A DNA stretch of 64,000 nucleotides, taken from assembly GCF_009766105.1 (NCBI RefSeq), contig NZ_LMUH01000022.1, positions 331,329 through 395,328 of the forward strand, given 5' to 3'. Positions 63,344-64,000 of the stretch are shown piece by piece. Within the stretch, counting starts at the first letter, position 1. Each line of letters opens with the position of its first letter. This DNA comes from Granulicella sp. S156 (lineage in GTDB: Bacteria > Acidobacteriota > Terriglobia > Terriglobales > Acidobacteriaceae). The position numbers and the translations under genes were made by a program. Under the pieces are notes generated by a model. That model worked only from the letters and a program-made list of their open reading frames with translations, was not told the origin of the DNA and did no database searches.

Positions 63344-64000
63344 ATGAAAACCACAACCCTTTCTGCACTCGCCCTTGTCGCGACAGCTCTTCCCCTCGCG
63401 GCACAAACCGCCACCACAGCCACCGCCAAACCGCCCGTGCACCACAGCATCCCAACCACCGCACGTATCGGAGGCGGTTGCGTCACGCTGCCTACGCTCT
63501 CGTCGAAGATTCCCGCTGTACCAGTGGGAACACCCTGCCCCAAGGCGCTGTACACCCTCACCCGTACGCCCGATGTGAAACTGGACTACATATCTCCTCT
63601 CGTCGGACCGGAGGTCCACGAAGCTCTGGCGACCGAGAAGACGACTTACTCCCTGATCTACGCCGACACGAAGATCGGTACAGGCGAGCTCGTACACCTG
63701 AGCAAGAACCTATCCGTGCACTACACCGGCTATCTGGCCGACGGCACCAAGTTCGACTCCTCGGTTGACCGTGGCCAGCCCATCACGTTCCCTTACGGAA
63801 CGCATCACGTTATCCCAGGCTGGGACACCGGCTTTGAGGGCATGCGCGTAGGCGGCAAGCGCCGTCTGTACATCCCCTATCAACTGGCTTATGGCGAGGC
63901 AGGCCGTCCTCCCATCATCCCCGCGAAGTCCCTGCTGGTCTTCGACATGGAAGTGGTCAGCCAGGCTGACGCTCCCCCGCCAGCTCCACGGCCCACCCCC
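63344..64000 (+). CDS. FKBP-type peptidyl-prolyl isomerase (3' end beyond window)
   Basis: 219 codons seen, no stop. Signal peptide (MKTTTLSALALVATALPLAA) predicts a periplasmic protein. A preceding region (about 25-115) has one cysteine pair (GGGCVTLP, GTPCPKAL). The FKBP domain follows: LSVHYTGYLADGTKFDSS, GWDTGFEGMRVGGKRRLYIP, YQLAYGEAGRPP and LLVFDMEVV. The proline-rich tail runs off the window edge. Assists folding of envelope proteins. Confidence 0.92.
   Translation, partial: MKTTTLSALALVATALPLAAQTATTATAKPPVHHSIPTTARIGGGCVTLPTLSSKIPAVPVGTPCPKALYTLTRTPDVKLDYISPLVGPEVHEALATEKTTYSLIYADTKIGTGELVHLSKNLSVHYTGYLADGTKFDSSVDRGQPITFPYGTHHVIPGWDTGFEGMRVGGKRRLYIPYQLAYGEAGRPPIIPAKSLLVFDMEVVSQADAPPPAPRPTP

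Overview
This 64 kb window is a stretch of chromosome from a GC-rich Gram-negative bacterium. It has a Tol-Pal system, LPS-export permeases, TolC and a complete hopanoid locus. That gene set, together with fused LptFG, fused alpha/beta E1 dehydrogenase, PadR-linked ABC genes and many long palindromic intergenic repeats, best fits an Acidobacteriota member of the Acidobacteriaceae type (Terriglobus/Granulicella/Edaphobacter-like). This placement is an inference from gene content; no rRNA or tRNA gene was seen.

Layout. 1-2.8 kb: tail of a membrane protein, then an ABC ATPase/permease pair. 3.0-11.8 kb: minus-strand hopanoid operon ispH-shc-hpnH-(small beta-barrel-like protein)-antitoxin-PIN toxin-hpnA-hpnG, followed by a zinc alcohol dehydrogenase. 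12.1-14.0 kb: a 46-aa metallothionein missed by length cut-offs, and recN. 14.1-16.6 kb: a lower-GC cassette with an Hcp/tail-tube-like protein, a putative YkuD-type peptidoglycan enzyme without signal peptide, and two tandem secreted paralogues; it looks like an effector/immunity island. 16.8-22.2 kb: tolQ-tolR-tolA-tolB-pal-cpoB. 22.4-26.1 kb: a PadR regulator with a perfect operator, divergent from a second ABC ATPase/permease pair paralogous to the first. 26-34 kb: a secreted protein, PaiB-like protein, a DHDPS-like protein without catalytic residues, and carA-carB with a RelB/RelE-type module between them. 34-49 kb: a 43-aa His/Cys-rich secreted peptide, Rieske protein, hydrolase-fold protein without nucleophile, DUF1501/DUF1800 pair, fused E1 dehydrogenase, MscS, a DUF255 thioredoxin-domain protein, TolC and TruA. 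49-57.7 kb: M20 peptidase, YtcJ-type amidohydrolase, EamA transporter, HtrA protease, two small envelope proteins and an acyl-CoA desaturase. 57.9-64 kb: a two-component system with an AbrB/PIN toxin-antitoxin pair between kinase and regulator, fused LptF-LptG, and a truncated FKBP isomerase.

Themes. Much of the content serves the envelope: hopanoids, Tol-Pal, LPS export, periplasmic protease and mechanosensation. Three unrelated toxin-antitoxin pairs are each placed inside a functional operon so that the toxin stop codon overlaps the start codon of the next gene (hpnA, carB, response regulator). Long palindromic repeats of at least four families fill the larger intergenic gaps, and two of the families carry the same 45-bp internal module in either orientation.
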